This document shows positions 8,684-16,077 of a DNA stretch of 64,000 nucleotides, one piece after another (within the stretch, counting starts at the first letter, position 1; each line of letters starts with the position of its first letter). Both the position numbers and the translations under genes were made by a program. The stretch comes from Candidatus Gastranaerophilales bacterium (lineage in GTDB: Bacteria; Cyanobacteriota; Vampirovibrionia; Gastranaerophilales; Gastranaerophilaceae): contig CANQJT010000004.1 in NCBI GenBank assembly GCA_947624325.1, forward strand, positions 143,446-207,445. The letters run 5' to 3'. The notes below the pieces were generated by a model. It was not told the DNA's origin, ran no database searches, and saw nothing but the letters and a program-made list of their open reading frames with translations.

Positions 8684-10443
8684 TTGTCTGATTTAGTTAA
8701 AGTTTCTGATTATATAGCTGATTTTTTAGTGAAATACGGCATTAAGCATGTCTTTACCGTTACGGGAGGAAATGCTATGCATTTAAATAACTCTTTCGGA
8801 CATAATAAAAACTTAACTTGTGTTTATAACCATCATGAGCAGGCTTGCGCAATAGCGGCTGAGGCATATTCAAAGATAAATAATAAAATAGCCTTAGTGT
8901 GTATTACGTCTGGGGGGGGGGAATTAACACTTTAACAGGTGTTGCAGGAGCTTATATGGATTCCGTTCCCATGCTGATTATATCAGGTCAGGCTCGTTAT
9001 GCTACAACGGTTTATGCTTCGGGATTAAAGCTGAGAACTTGCGGTATTCAAGAATTTGATATTATTAATACCGTTAAAACTATGACAAAATATTGTAAAT
9101 TGGTAGTAAAACCTGAAAAAATCAAATACTATTTGGAAAAAGCATTATATTATAGTATGAAAGGACGTAAAGGTCCATGCTGGCTTGATATTCCCTTGGA
9201 TGTACAGCAAGCTTTGATTGATGTTGATACGTTAGAAGGATTTTCGCCGAAAAATGATGAAACCGTAAATTTGAGCGATGAAAAAATTGATTTTATTCTT
9301 AATAAAATTAAAACTTCGTCTAAACCTATTATTGTTGCAGGCAACGGGATACGGCTCGCCGGCGCTCATGAAAAATTTATTTTGCTTCTGAAAAAACTAA
9401 ATGTACCTGTTGTAACGACTTTAAGCAGTTGTGATGCTGTTGATTACGATAATGGTTTATATGTCGGAAAAATGGGTATTACCGGTGACAGAGCCGGAAA
9501 TTTTGCCGTTCAAAATTCAGATTTATTATTATCCTTTGGGAGCCGACTAAGTTTTGATAAAATAGGTTTTAATTATAAATCATGGGCTCCGAATGCATAT
9601 AAAATAGTTAATGACATTGATGATCAAGAATTAGAAAAGAAAACTATTTGTGCTGATTTAAAAATTTGTTCGGACGTTAAATATTTTATTGAAAGATTAC
9701 TGGACCGACTCGGAAATACTTCCTTGCCTGCAAAAAAAGAATGGATAGATAAATGTTCTTCTTGGAAAAGAGAATATCCTGTAGTTTTAAATGAATATTA
9801 TGAAAGTAAAAAACCTAATTTATATGCTTTTGCAAATGAATTATCAAAACAATTATTACCAACGGATAATTTAGTTGTAAGTGTAGGTTCTTCCAGAGTA
9901 GTATTGAGTCAGGCTGTAAAAATAAAAAAAGGTACAAGATTTATAACAAATGTATCCATGGCAGCAATGGGATATTGCCTCCCGGCAGGAATCGGAGTTT
10001 GTTTAGCTTCTGAAAATTCTCATACAATAATTGTTACAGGCGACGGGAGTTTGCAGATGAATATTCAAGAATTGCAAACAATAATTCATAATAAGTTCCC
10101 GATTACAATTTTTGTCATTAACAATAACGGTTATTTTAGTATCAGACAAACTCAAAAATCATTTTTTGAAGGTAATTATGTCGGTGTCGGCGACGCAAGC
10201 GGGGATTTAAGTTTCCCCAATTTGAAAAAACTGTCTAAAGCTTATGGTTTTAAATATTTTAAATGTGATAAAACTGTTAATTTGTCAAAAATAATAGAAC
10301 TTTCAAAAAATACAAATTATCCTGTTTTGTGCGAAATTGTTACGTCAGATTACGTAATTGCGCCAAGAGTAACAAGTAAACTGCTCCCGGACGGAAAGTT
10401 TATGTCTGCAGAATTTGACAATATGTATCCTTTTATAAAATAA
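8684..10443 (+). pseudogene. ThDP-dependent acetolactate-synthase-like enzyme, out of frame at a poly-G tract (phase OFF)
   Basis: Start taken as TTG 8684, with GGAG six bases upstream. The first frame reads MSDLVKVSDYIADFLVKYG, then catalytic glutamate E52 in NHHEQACAIAAEAYSK, and ends soon after the G10 tract at 8912-8921. The rest continues in another frame: INTLTGVAGAYMDSVP, a central domain, and the ThDP motif GDGS...NNN. With eleven Gs the junction reads SGGGGINT, aligning residue for residue with the family's SGPGG(T/I)N; eight Gs would also restore the frame. The restored protein would be about 586 residues, normal for the family. Position among sugar-modifying genes suggests a YerE-like enzyme adding a two-carbon branch to a nucleotide sugar, not branched-chain amino-acid synthesis; that is inference. 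Confidence 0.85.
8912..8921. repeat. Poly-G tract (G10) inside the ThDP enzyme gene
   Basis: Ten consecutive G in an AT-rich gene, placed exactly at the conserved SGPGG loop. The present length leaves the gene out of frame; gain of one G or loss of two restores it. Slipped-strand mispairing at such tracts is the known mechanism of phase variation in other bacteria. Confidence 0.9.
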
Positions 10444-10550
10444 GTAAATTAACTTAAATTATAATATATTTTTTATATAAAAAATTTAAAGCTAATGCAA
10501 TAATTATTCTTATCAAAACAGTCTTCGGGAAGATTATATAAAGGATTTCA

Positions 10551-10812
10551 ATGTTTTTTACCTGCGCAAAAAGGAAACTTGAGCTTCAAATGCTTGGGGG
10601 GGGGGAGTGATGAAAAAACAAATAACAGTCGTAAATCATTACAAGGGTTTGATATTGCAACAATAAATCAATTTATTTTAATTAATGCCGTTTTGTCGAT
10701 TGCGTTTTATTTTACCTATATACCGGATAAAACCACTATGGAAAGAGCAGGGTCTGAGTATTTGTTTTGGAGTGTAATTCCTTTTTCACTTATAGTTTTC
10801 AGATTACTTTAA
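10551..10812 (+). pseudogene. Remnant of a UbiA-family prenyltransferase (DPPR-synthase-like)
   Basis: Two short frames meeting at a G10 tract together read like the C-terminal third of a decaprenyl-phosphate phosphoribosyltransferase-type UbiA protein: MFFTCAKRKLELQMLGG, then SLQGFDIATINQFILINA, then a hydrophobic end with PFSLIVFRLL. A stop (TAA near 10539) lies upstream in the first frame and no earlier UbiA motifs are found, so the 5' two thirds are missing. Nine Gs would join the two frames. Family members transfer phosphoribose to polyprenyl phosphate, the first step toward lipid-linked D-arabinose. This copy cannot be functional; it shows the island once held a lipid-linked sugar pathway. 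Assignment is by recognition of family sequence, not by alignment. Confidence 0.6.
10596..10605. repeat. Poly-G tract (G10) in the UbiA remnant
   Basis: Ten G followed by AGTGATG. The reading frames on each side are offset by one base at this tract, as in the ThDP gene 1.7 kb upstream. Confidence 0.85.
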
Positions 10813-10900
10813 TTTTAATTTTACCTTTTAAATAAATCTACTGAAAAATATATTTGACAAAAAAATTATATTTAGCTTTAATAAAATCAGGACAATAACA

Positions 10901-11476
10901 ATGTTAAATCTTAGAAAAATCGGACGGGGTTTTGTATTACCCCATAAAAAAATAAAAAGAATAATTGATATTTTTTATAAAAGAGTAAATTCATCTTCTC
11001 CCATTTTAGATTTTGGTTCGGGAACATTATTTTGGAGCGAAAAATTCGCATCTTCCTATAATAAAAATGTCATAGCATTTGACATTTTGTATTCTTCTAC
11101 CCCCCCCCACACACATTTTTCTAATAAAAATATATTAATTAAAACATATTCATCACTGGATGATATAAAAATCAACAATTATTCAATGATTTATACTTGT
11201 GATGTTTTGCACCACGTTGAAAAAGACGATTTAGAAAATCTTTTAACAAAATTTGCAGAATTAAGCAGCCTAATAATCATAAAAGATATTGACGCAAACG
11301 ACAAAATCGGCAATCTGCAAAATAAAATCCACGATTTGGTAATTAACCATCAACACGTCAATGACATAGATCCTGCCAAATTAGTAACGTTTTTTAAAAA
11401 TAAAAACTATAAAATTAAAAAATTTAACCTAAAAAAGCTCGGCTATCCGCATTTTTTACTTGTTGCATATAAATAA
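10901..11476 (+). CDS. Class I SAM-dependent methyltransferase with an in-frame poly-C tract
   Basis: A 191-residue protein with methyltransferase motif I ILDFGSGT (about residues 35-42), an acidic motif II region (VIAFDILYSS) and the post-motif stretch IYTCDVLHHVEKDDLENLL typical of small-molecule methyltransferases. A run of nine C encodes T-P-P-H just after motif II. In the present length the frame is open, so the gene reads ON; one base gained or lost would truncate it after about 70 residues. It follows the UbiA remnant by 88 bp and probably methylated a sugar or polyprenyl-linked intermediate of the same surface-glycan pathway. The acceptor is unknown. Confidence 0.8.
   Translation: MLNLRKIGRGFVLPHKKIKRIIDIFYKRVNSSSPILDFGSGTLFWSEKFASSYNKNVIAFDILYSSTPPHTHFSNKNILIKTYSSLDDIKINNYSMIYTCDVLHHVEKDDLENLLTKFAELSSLIIIKDIDANDKIGNLQNKIHDLVINHQHVNDIDPAKLVTFFKNKNYKIKKFNLKKLGYPHFLLVAYK
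11100..11108. repeat. Poly-C tract (C9) inside the methyltransferase gene
   Basis: Nine C coding ACC CCC CCC CAC, in frame as sequenced. It lies between motif I/II and the catalytic half, so slippage would abolish the enzyme. Confidence 0.85.
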
Positions 11477-12100
11477 TATAAAGAGGTTTTTTTATTAGTT
11501 TACTAATAAGTTATTTAGTCAATGGTGCGGTTTCATAGCATTCACTACAGCATTTTATTAAACCATATTGTCCTTGCCTGTTTAATTATCTGTATAAACG
11601 GTAACTGGTTTTAATTCGCCTGTTTTTTTTGAGACAAGTCTCATCTCTTGTGATAATTGACCATCCGAAGATGAAACTGTAAAATTTAGATCCCACGAAT
11701 AATTCTGATTTCAGAGCCTTCAGTTCCGTCATAGCACAAACACTTTACCTCTAAAAACAATGCATTTGAACACTATTTCCGACCTTTGGCAAGAATTCTT
11801 TACATAACTACGCAATCAACAGATTGCTTGTATGTAAGAATTTTACATCCATCATTCTATGGCTCGCATTCGCTCGCTAAGAATGAATGTATGTCTGTTT
11901 TGTATCAACAAAATTTAAATTTTAAAAAATATTTTGACTTAAATCTAAGTAGAAAAATTATAAAATTTCAAAACGGAAAAACCAAAATAATCAAACTGTC
12001 TGTTATAATCAAAATGGGTGTGAAAATATAACGGACACAGAGTGGACATGGCTCATACTTAAAAATCCTAAAACACTTGTAAAATAAAGGAGAAAAGAAA
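11477..12100. other. Gene-free region with possible coding debris
   Basis: About 620 bp with no intact gene. On the minus strand a frame ending at 11582 reads TVSSSDGQLSQEMRLVSKK for about 40 codons and then meets stops; it looks like the tail of a decayed protein but I cannot assign a family. A short open frame on the plus strand (11786-12031) has no family features, and its region around 11860 (GCTCGCATTCGCTCGCTAAG) is repeat-like. The 157-bp tandem repeats begin at 12101. Confidence 0.5.
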
Positions 12101-12570
12101 TAGCTGGGGATACTTATATCGTTGCTGAGCTTTGCGAAGCATACGAGAGAAGTATGCGCAGGCTTTTGTAAAATTCAAGCACATCAGTGCGTAGAATTTA
12201 AAAAGACCAGCTGAGATGTAATCTCGTTCTTAGAACTTAAAAAATGAGTATTAGAAATAGCTGGGGATACTTATATCGTTGCTGAGCCTTGCGAAGCATA
12301 CGAGAGAAGTATGCGCAGGCTTTTGTAAAATTCAAGCACATTAGTGCGTAGAATTTAAAAAAACCAGCTGAGATGTAATCTCGTTCTTAGAACTTAGAAA
12401 TAAGCATTAAAAATAACTGGGGATACTTATATCGTTGCTGAGCTTTGCGAAGCATACGAGAGAAGTATGCGCAGGCTTTTGTAAAATTCAAGCACATCAG
12501 TGCGTAGAATTTAAAAAGACCAGCTGAGATGTAATCTCGTTCTTAGAACTTAAAAAATGAGTATTAGAAA
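12101..12570 (-). repeat. Three 156-157-bp tandem repeats that regenerate the tRNA-Met 3' end
   Basis: Units span 12101-12257, 12258-12413 and 12414-12570 and abut the tRNA gene. Each unit, read in the tRNA direction, begins just after the tRNA 3' end and finishes with a copy of its last ten bases (TCCCCAGCTA; the unit next to the tRNA has one change, giving CAGTTA). Units are nearly identical and contain CAGCTGGT and GAACGAGATTACATCTC, a short self-complementary stretch. The architecture parallels the E. coli tyrT locus, where 178-bp repeats copy the tRNA-Tyr 3' end. They are probably transcribed with the tRNA. Confidence 0.9.
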
Positions 12571-12644
12571 TAGCTGGGGAGAGATTCGAACTCTCGACCT
12601 CGCGGGTATGAGCCGCGCGCTCTCGCCAACTGAGCTACCCAGCC
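12571..12644 (-). tRNA. tRNA-Met (anticodon CAT)
   Basis: A 74-nt cloverleaf on the minus strand: acceptor GGCTGGG pairs with CCCAGCT (first pair G-U), D arm AGCTCAGTTGGCGAGAGC, anticodon stem CGCGG/CCGCG around loop CTCATAC, T arm GAGAGTTCGAATCTCTC, discriminator A. CCA is not encoded. The CAT anticodon means elongator Met, or a Met-looking tRNA-Ile2 whose C34 becomes lysidine; the lack of three GC pairs flanking the anticodon argues against an initiator. Its 3' terminus is repeated three times downstream. Confidence 0.95.
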
Positions 12645-12783
12645 AAAAAGCTATAATTATTATTATATGCTCAAAAAAAAATTACAATACTTTTTTATTT
12701 TTCACAAAAAACTTAAATTACCAAATAAGCCTTACTTAAAGAATAATGAATTTTTTTAACGATAAGTTTATTAATAAAGCATT

Positions 12784-14115
12784 ATGGAAATGAATGCTGT
12801 AAATAAATTATTAACTGCTTTAGGCGAAAATACAAAATTAAAACCCGATAATTGGACGAAGGAAAGAACATATTATTCTATCGGGTGTTATCCTGCTAAA
12901 AAGTGGGTCGCAAGTATTGTGCCTTCGGAGCTTTTAAGAAAAACCGTTAAAAAAGCCGTTAATTCAATTGCAACATTAAGCGAGAACGATTATTTTTATG
13001 AGCAGTTCCCCGATAATATAAAAAGTCCCGATTACGGCGACAATTGGGGACGGCTTGCTAATTATATAGAACTTAATAACCGAGCAATTGCGCAAATGGA
13101 TAAAGACAGAACCTGCTGCGGTACATTAAGCTGTATAAAACTTTTGCCTGCAATACCGCCATCAGCCAGAAGCTGGGCAAACTGCATAATAATTTCGCAG
13201 ATTTTTCCCAACATTTTCGGCGACAGCTACAATAAAGGCCCGTTTGAAGAAAATTCAATTTACGGAATAAAATTAAACGCAGGGTATAGCGATAATATAA
13301 TTTCAACTGCCTTAACAGACAAGATTTCAGCGGAAGAACAACTTCAAGCATTTAATGATTTAGCTCATTTCAGAGGGATAAAGACGGGGTTTAGAACAGT
13401 AATTTCTGCTGACCAAATAAAAGTGGCATACCCTGACAGAGATGATGAAACCTTCAGCTGGCAAAACCCTGAACACGTTGAAATTTATATTCAAGAAAGT
13501 GTAAAGCTGATGAATTTAGGGTTTGAAGCTATGTTTATAGATTCAGCCAAACACATAGGCGGATATGATATGGGCAATTACACTGGTGTAGGAGCATTGC
13601 CCGATTATCCGCAAATGCAGTATATCTTAAATGAAATCCGCCATAGAAGCGGAAAATCAACTATAAGTTTTGCAGGTGAAAAAAGCACGGATGATTTTGA
13701 CCGTTATCAAAATATGGGACTTAATACGGGGACTGATTTTATAACGGGCGATGATTTTGAAGCGGTAAAAGCATTATCTGAAAAGCTTAAATATAACAGA
13801 GTTTATGCCCCGGGAGTTGAGATAGAAAACGATAACTATGAAGGCGGTATTTCTTATGAACAAAGGCTTCACAGGATAAATACCGCACTGTTTGCGTTTT
13901 ACCAAGCAAGCGATAAGCTCCCCAGTTTTATGCAGACAAATGATATATTTCCGTTAAGATACGATACAAATACACATCATATTATGATGACAAACCCGTC
14001 CTATTCAACTGACGGCTCACCTGAAAGCCACTGGGAAAACTTATTTGCCAAAGATGACGGACGATTTTATAACCATAAAGTGGGCGAATTATTTGCTCAC
14101 GCACTCTGCTTATAA
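12784..14115 (+). CDS. TIM-barrel-like protein of unknown function (possible glycosidase fold)
   Basis: A 443-residue protein without signal peptide. I do not recognise a named family. Several segments look like barrel strands with acidic ends: FRTVISAD at 203-210, EAMFIDSAKH at 248-257 and ISFAGEKSTDD at 294-304. This order, with a D late in one strand and an E in the next, recalls the nucleophile/acid pair of GH13-like barrels, but the classic motifs are not clear enough to call. A cysteine pair (CC at 111-112) and conserved-looking TMQTND and HHIMMTNPSY stretches occur near the C-terminus. A ferritin-like protein gene follows 25 bp downstream in the same direction, so the pair is probably an operon. 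Function is open. Confidence 0.5.
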   Translation: MEMNAVNKLLTALGENTKLKPDNWTKERTYYSIGCYPAKKWVASIVPSELLRKTVKKAVNSIATLSENDYFYEQFPDNIKSPDYGDNWGRLANYIELNNRAIAQMDKDRTCCGTLSCIKLLPAIPPSARSWANCIIISQIFPNIFGDSYNKGPFEENSIYGIKLNAGYSDNIISTALTDKISAEEQLQAFNDLAHFRGIKTGFRTVISADQIKVAYPDRDDETFSWQNPEHVEIYIQESVKLMNLGFEAMFIDSAKHIGGYDMGNYTGVGALPDYPQMQYILNEIRHRSGKSTISFAGEKSTDDFDRYQNMGLNTGTDFITGDDFEAVKALSEKLKYNRVYAPGVEIENDNYEGGISYEQRLHRINTALFAFYQASDKLPSFMQTNDIFPLRYDTNTHHIMMTNPSYSTDGSPESHWENLFAKDDGRFYNHKVGELFAHALCL

Positions 14116-14140
14116 TTCTTAAACAAGAAAGGAAAGAATA

Positions 14141-15442
14141 ATGAACGTTTTAAAAGAAAAAGGTATTCCGATAGATAAACAAATAAGGACTTGGCACGAC
14201 ATAGTCAAACGTCCTTTTAACAGAACGGATGTTGATAACTACACAAGAACAAGACAAATTTTGATGAACGGTATTGAAACAGAAGCTTGGACATTTAAAC
14301 ATTGTTTTGTCAGAAAATCAGATGATATGGAGTTAAATAAACTTTTAGTTCGTACAAGACGAATTGAAGATATGCAGCAGACAACCGTTAACTGGTTATC
14401 ACCCGTAAATCAAACCGTATTAGATACTACTTTAGGCTATGAACAAGTCGCTGTAGATTTAACAGCTTGGCTTGCACAAAATGAACCCGATAAATACGTA
14501 AAAGAAACTTTTGATTTCGGGCTGTTAGAAGACTTTGACCATTTATACAGATACTCTCAATTCGCTTATATGATAGAAGAAACAGACCCTAACGAAATCT
14601 TGCATAAAATGACTGATGTTGTAATAGGCAGACCAACGCAGTACCACCACAACTGCAATGCTTTAAGAATAAGAAAACCTTATGACAGGGAAACCGCATC
14701 GCCTCAAACAAAAGTAAACATATTAACTTTAATCTCGGGCGAACAGCAGACACACAACTATTATGCAGAACACGGGTTTATGTACGGGAATACCGATTTA
14801 AAACGTTTATATGCCGAAATCTGCGACGTTGAAGAAGAACACGTTACAATGTATGAAACTTTGGTTGACCCTAATGAAACTATGTTTGAAAAATGGCTGC
14901 TTCACGAGTTTACTGAAGTTTGCAATTACTACAACTGCTACGAAGATGAAGTTGATGAAAGATTAAAACTCGTTTGGGAAGAAATGATGCAGATGGAAAT
15001 AGGACATTTACAGGCAGCAGCCGAGATGTTCAAAAAATATGAAGACCGTGACCCCGAGGAAGTAATAGGGACAGAACTTGTTCTGCCTTGCAGATTTATG
15101 TCTCAAAAGAAATATGTAACAAAAGTATTAAAAGAAGAAGTCGGGAAACGTGTAATTGAAGACGGCGAATATGCTTTTGTTGATGAACTTGATGATGATT
15201 GGGCAAGCTATAAAGTTCAGGAAAAAGTAAATGAAGACGGTGCACCGTCCGAAAAAGCAATAAACCTTTCAATCAAATCAATAGGCAGAGATATTGCCTG
15301 TGCTGATGACAAATTGCTTGAAATGCAGTCTGAACTTTTAGAGGACTCGCTTGAAGAAGAATATCAGGCACCAAATACCGTAAGCCCTGAAAAATATGAA
15401 GAAATATCGGAAATTCCGCCATTGGATTTCTTAAATTATTAA
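14141..15442 (+). CDS. Ferritin-like (di-iron fold) protein of unknown role
   Basis: A 433-residue acidic protein preceded by GAAAGGAAAG. The region about 40-300 is helical with repeated E...ExxH patterns expected of a ferritin-like four-helix bundle: ETEAW (46-50), GYEQVAVD (100-107), EQQTHNYYAEH (201-211), EEEHVTMYE (231-239), EFTEVCNYY (256-264) and EIGHLQAA (286-293). These could hold one or two metal sites. The last 110 residues are charged and lack recognisable motifs. It is much longer than ferritin or rubrerythrin, so it is a lineage-specific member. A good terminator follows. The pairing with the TIM-barrel-like gene and the adjacent metal-responsive unit hint at metal or redox stress, which is inference. 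Confidence 0.55.
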   Translation: MNVLKEKGIPIDKQIRTWHDIVKRPFNRTDVDNYTRTRQILMNGIETEAWTFKHCFVRKSDDMELNKLLVRTRRIEDMQQTTVNWLSPVNQTVLDTTLGYEQVAVDLTAWLAQNEPDKYVKETFDFGLLEDFDHLYRYSQFAYMIEETDPNEILHKMTDVVIGRPTQYHHNCNALRIRKPYDRETASPQTKVNILTLISGEQQTHNYYAEHGFMYGNTDLKRLYAEICDVEEEHVTMYETLVDPNETMFEKWLLHEFTEVCNYYNCYEDEVDERLKLVWEEMMQMEIGHLQAAAEMFKKYEDRDPEEVIGTELVLPCRFMSQKKYVTKVLKEEVGKRVIEDGEYAFVDELDDDWASYKVQEKVNEDGAPSEKAINLSIKSIGRDIACADDKLLEMQSELLEDSLEEEYQAPNTVSPEKYEEISEIPPLDFLNY

Positions 15443-15447
15443 ACAAA

Positions 15448-15475
15448 TAAAGCCGCCTCTATCAAGGCGGCTTTT
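15448..15475 (+). terminator. Rho-independent terminator after the ferritin-like gene
   Basis: AAAGCCGCCT, a six-base loop, AGGCGGCTTTT: a GC-rich ten-pair stem followed by T residues, six bases after the stop codon. Confidence 0.9.
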
Positions 15476-15484
15476 ATATTACAC

Positions 15485-15513
15485 TTGACAAATATACCCC
15501 CATGGGGTATAAT
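15485..15513 (+). promoter_or_regulatory. Strong promoter with a CsoR-type operator in its spacer
   Basis: TTGACA (15485-15490), 17-bp spacer, TATAAT (15508-15513): a near-perfect sigma-70 promoter. The spacer contains ATACCCCCATGGGGTAT (15494-15510), an inverted repeat of the TACCCC/GGGGTA type bound by copper-sensing CsoR repressors. A CsoR-family gene lies 180 bp downstream. Repression in the metal-free state and release by Cu(I) or a related signal is the expected mode. Confidence 0.85.
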
Positions 15514-15534
15514 AAAATAAAAAGGAGATTAAAT

Positions 15535-15651
15535 ATGGCAAAGTGTTCAAATCCAAAATGCAAGTGCGAAAACTGTACCTGTGGTGATAACTGCCAATGC
15601 GACGGTGAAACATGCAGCTGTCCTGATTGCGCAGATAAAAAAGAGGAATAA
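15535..15651 (+). CDS. Small cysteine-rich metallothionein-like protein
   Basis: A 38-residue protein with AAAGGAG upstream and ten cysteines, mostly in CxC and CxxC pairs (C4, C9, C11, C14, C16, C20, C22, C27, C29, C32), and no histidine or aromatic residue. This composition is that of a metallothionein: a cytoplasmic binder of soft metals such as Cu(I), Zn or Cd. It is directly controlled by the CsoR-type operator-promoter and is followed by the repressor gene after a hairpin terminator. It is not obviously one of the SmtA sequences and may be a separate short type. Confidence 0.85.
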   Translation: MAKCSNPKCKCENCTCGDNCQCDGETCSCPDCADKKEE

Positions 15652-15675
15652 AAAAAGGGGCGAAAGCCTCTTTTT
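15652..15675 (+). terminator. Hairpin terminator/attenuator between metallothionein and csoR
   Basis: AAAAAGGGGC-GAAA-GCCTCTTTTT: a stem of five GC-rich pairs extended by A-T pairs, ending in T5. It begins right after the metallothionein stop and would lower read-through into the repressor gene, giving more metallothionein than repressor. Confidence 0.8.
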
Positions 15676-15691
15676 ATGTTATAATAGGCCT

Positions 15692-15976
15692 ATGAAAAAA
15701 GAAAATACAAATAATCATCCCTGCCACAAAGCTGAAATACCGAGAATAAACAGAGCCATAGGACAGCTTGAGGGAATTAAAAAAATGATAGAGGACAGAA
15801 GGTACTGTCCGGATATTATTATCCAGTTAAAGGCAGTACAATCTGCAATAAGACGAGTTGAAAGCAATATTTTAAAGACTCATCTTGAAAACTGTGTAGC
15901 TTCATCACTAACCGGGGATGATGCCAAGCAAAAAATTGAAGAAATTAAAAATCTGCTTGATAAGCTCCAAAATTAG
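15692..15976 (+). CDS. csoR: CsoR/FrmR-family metal-sensing repressor
   Basis: From the ATG at 15692 the protein has 94 residues, the usual length. The family pattern is clear: IPRINRAIGQLEGIKKMIEDRRYCPDIIIQLKAVQSAIRRV followed by THLENC. The metal-site residues C (in RYCPDI), H (in KTHLENC) and C (in ENCV) match the Cys-His-Cys triad of copper CsoR proteins. An N-terminal NNHPCH adds a further Cys/His. It is a four-helix DNA-binding protein and should control the TACCCC/GGGGTA operator upstream of the metallothionein gene. No copper ATPase is next to it; the nearest P-type ATPase (39.8 kb) has its own regulator. Confidence 0.9.
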   Translation: MKKENTNNHPCHKAEIPRINRAIGQLEGIKKMIEDRRYCPDIIIQLKAVQSAIRRVESNILKTHLENCVASSLTGDDAKQKIEEIKNLLDKLQN

Positions 15977-16012
15977 TTTCGCAAAATACATAATTAGTTT
16001 TAAATATATTTA

Positions 16013-16046
16013 TTGACTTAGAGTTACTATCATCAGTTAATATAAA
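16013..16046 (+). promoter_or_regulatory. Possible promoter of the aldo-keto reductase operon
   Basis: TTGACT (16013-16018) and TAATAT (16038-16043) are separated by 19 bp, the long spacing used by MerR-family activators. The stretch CTTAGAGTTAC between them is only a half of a MerR-type dyad, so activation by such a regulator is a guess. Confidence 0.35.
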
Positions 16047-16077
16047 TTTGAAAACTATAAACAGGTGCGGAGGTAAC

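Noticed and set aside
8899..10443. ThDP enzyme starting independently at 8899
   Set aside because: That start lies within the upstream conserved coding sequence and lacks the catalytic glutamate domain; the two parts are one gene split by the tract.
8684..10443. Branched-chain amino-acid acetolactate synthase (ilvB)
   Set aside because: No ilvN, ilvC or ilvD nearby, it is phase variable and sits among glycan genes, so a housekeeping role is unlikely.
11786..12031. 81-codon open frame
   Set aside because: Lies in repeat-like, gene-free DNA, has no ribosome-binding site or family resemblance.
12101..12570. 157-bp repeats as CRISPR or as extra tRNA genes
   Set aside because: No spacers, and the units carry only the last ten bases of the tRNA, not a cloverleaf.
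12557..12739. Short plus-strand open frame over the tRNA-Met
   Set aside because: It is antisense to a clear tRNA and has no protein-like features.
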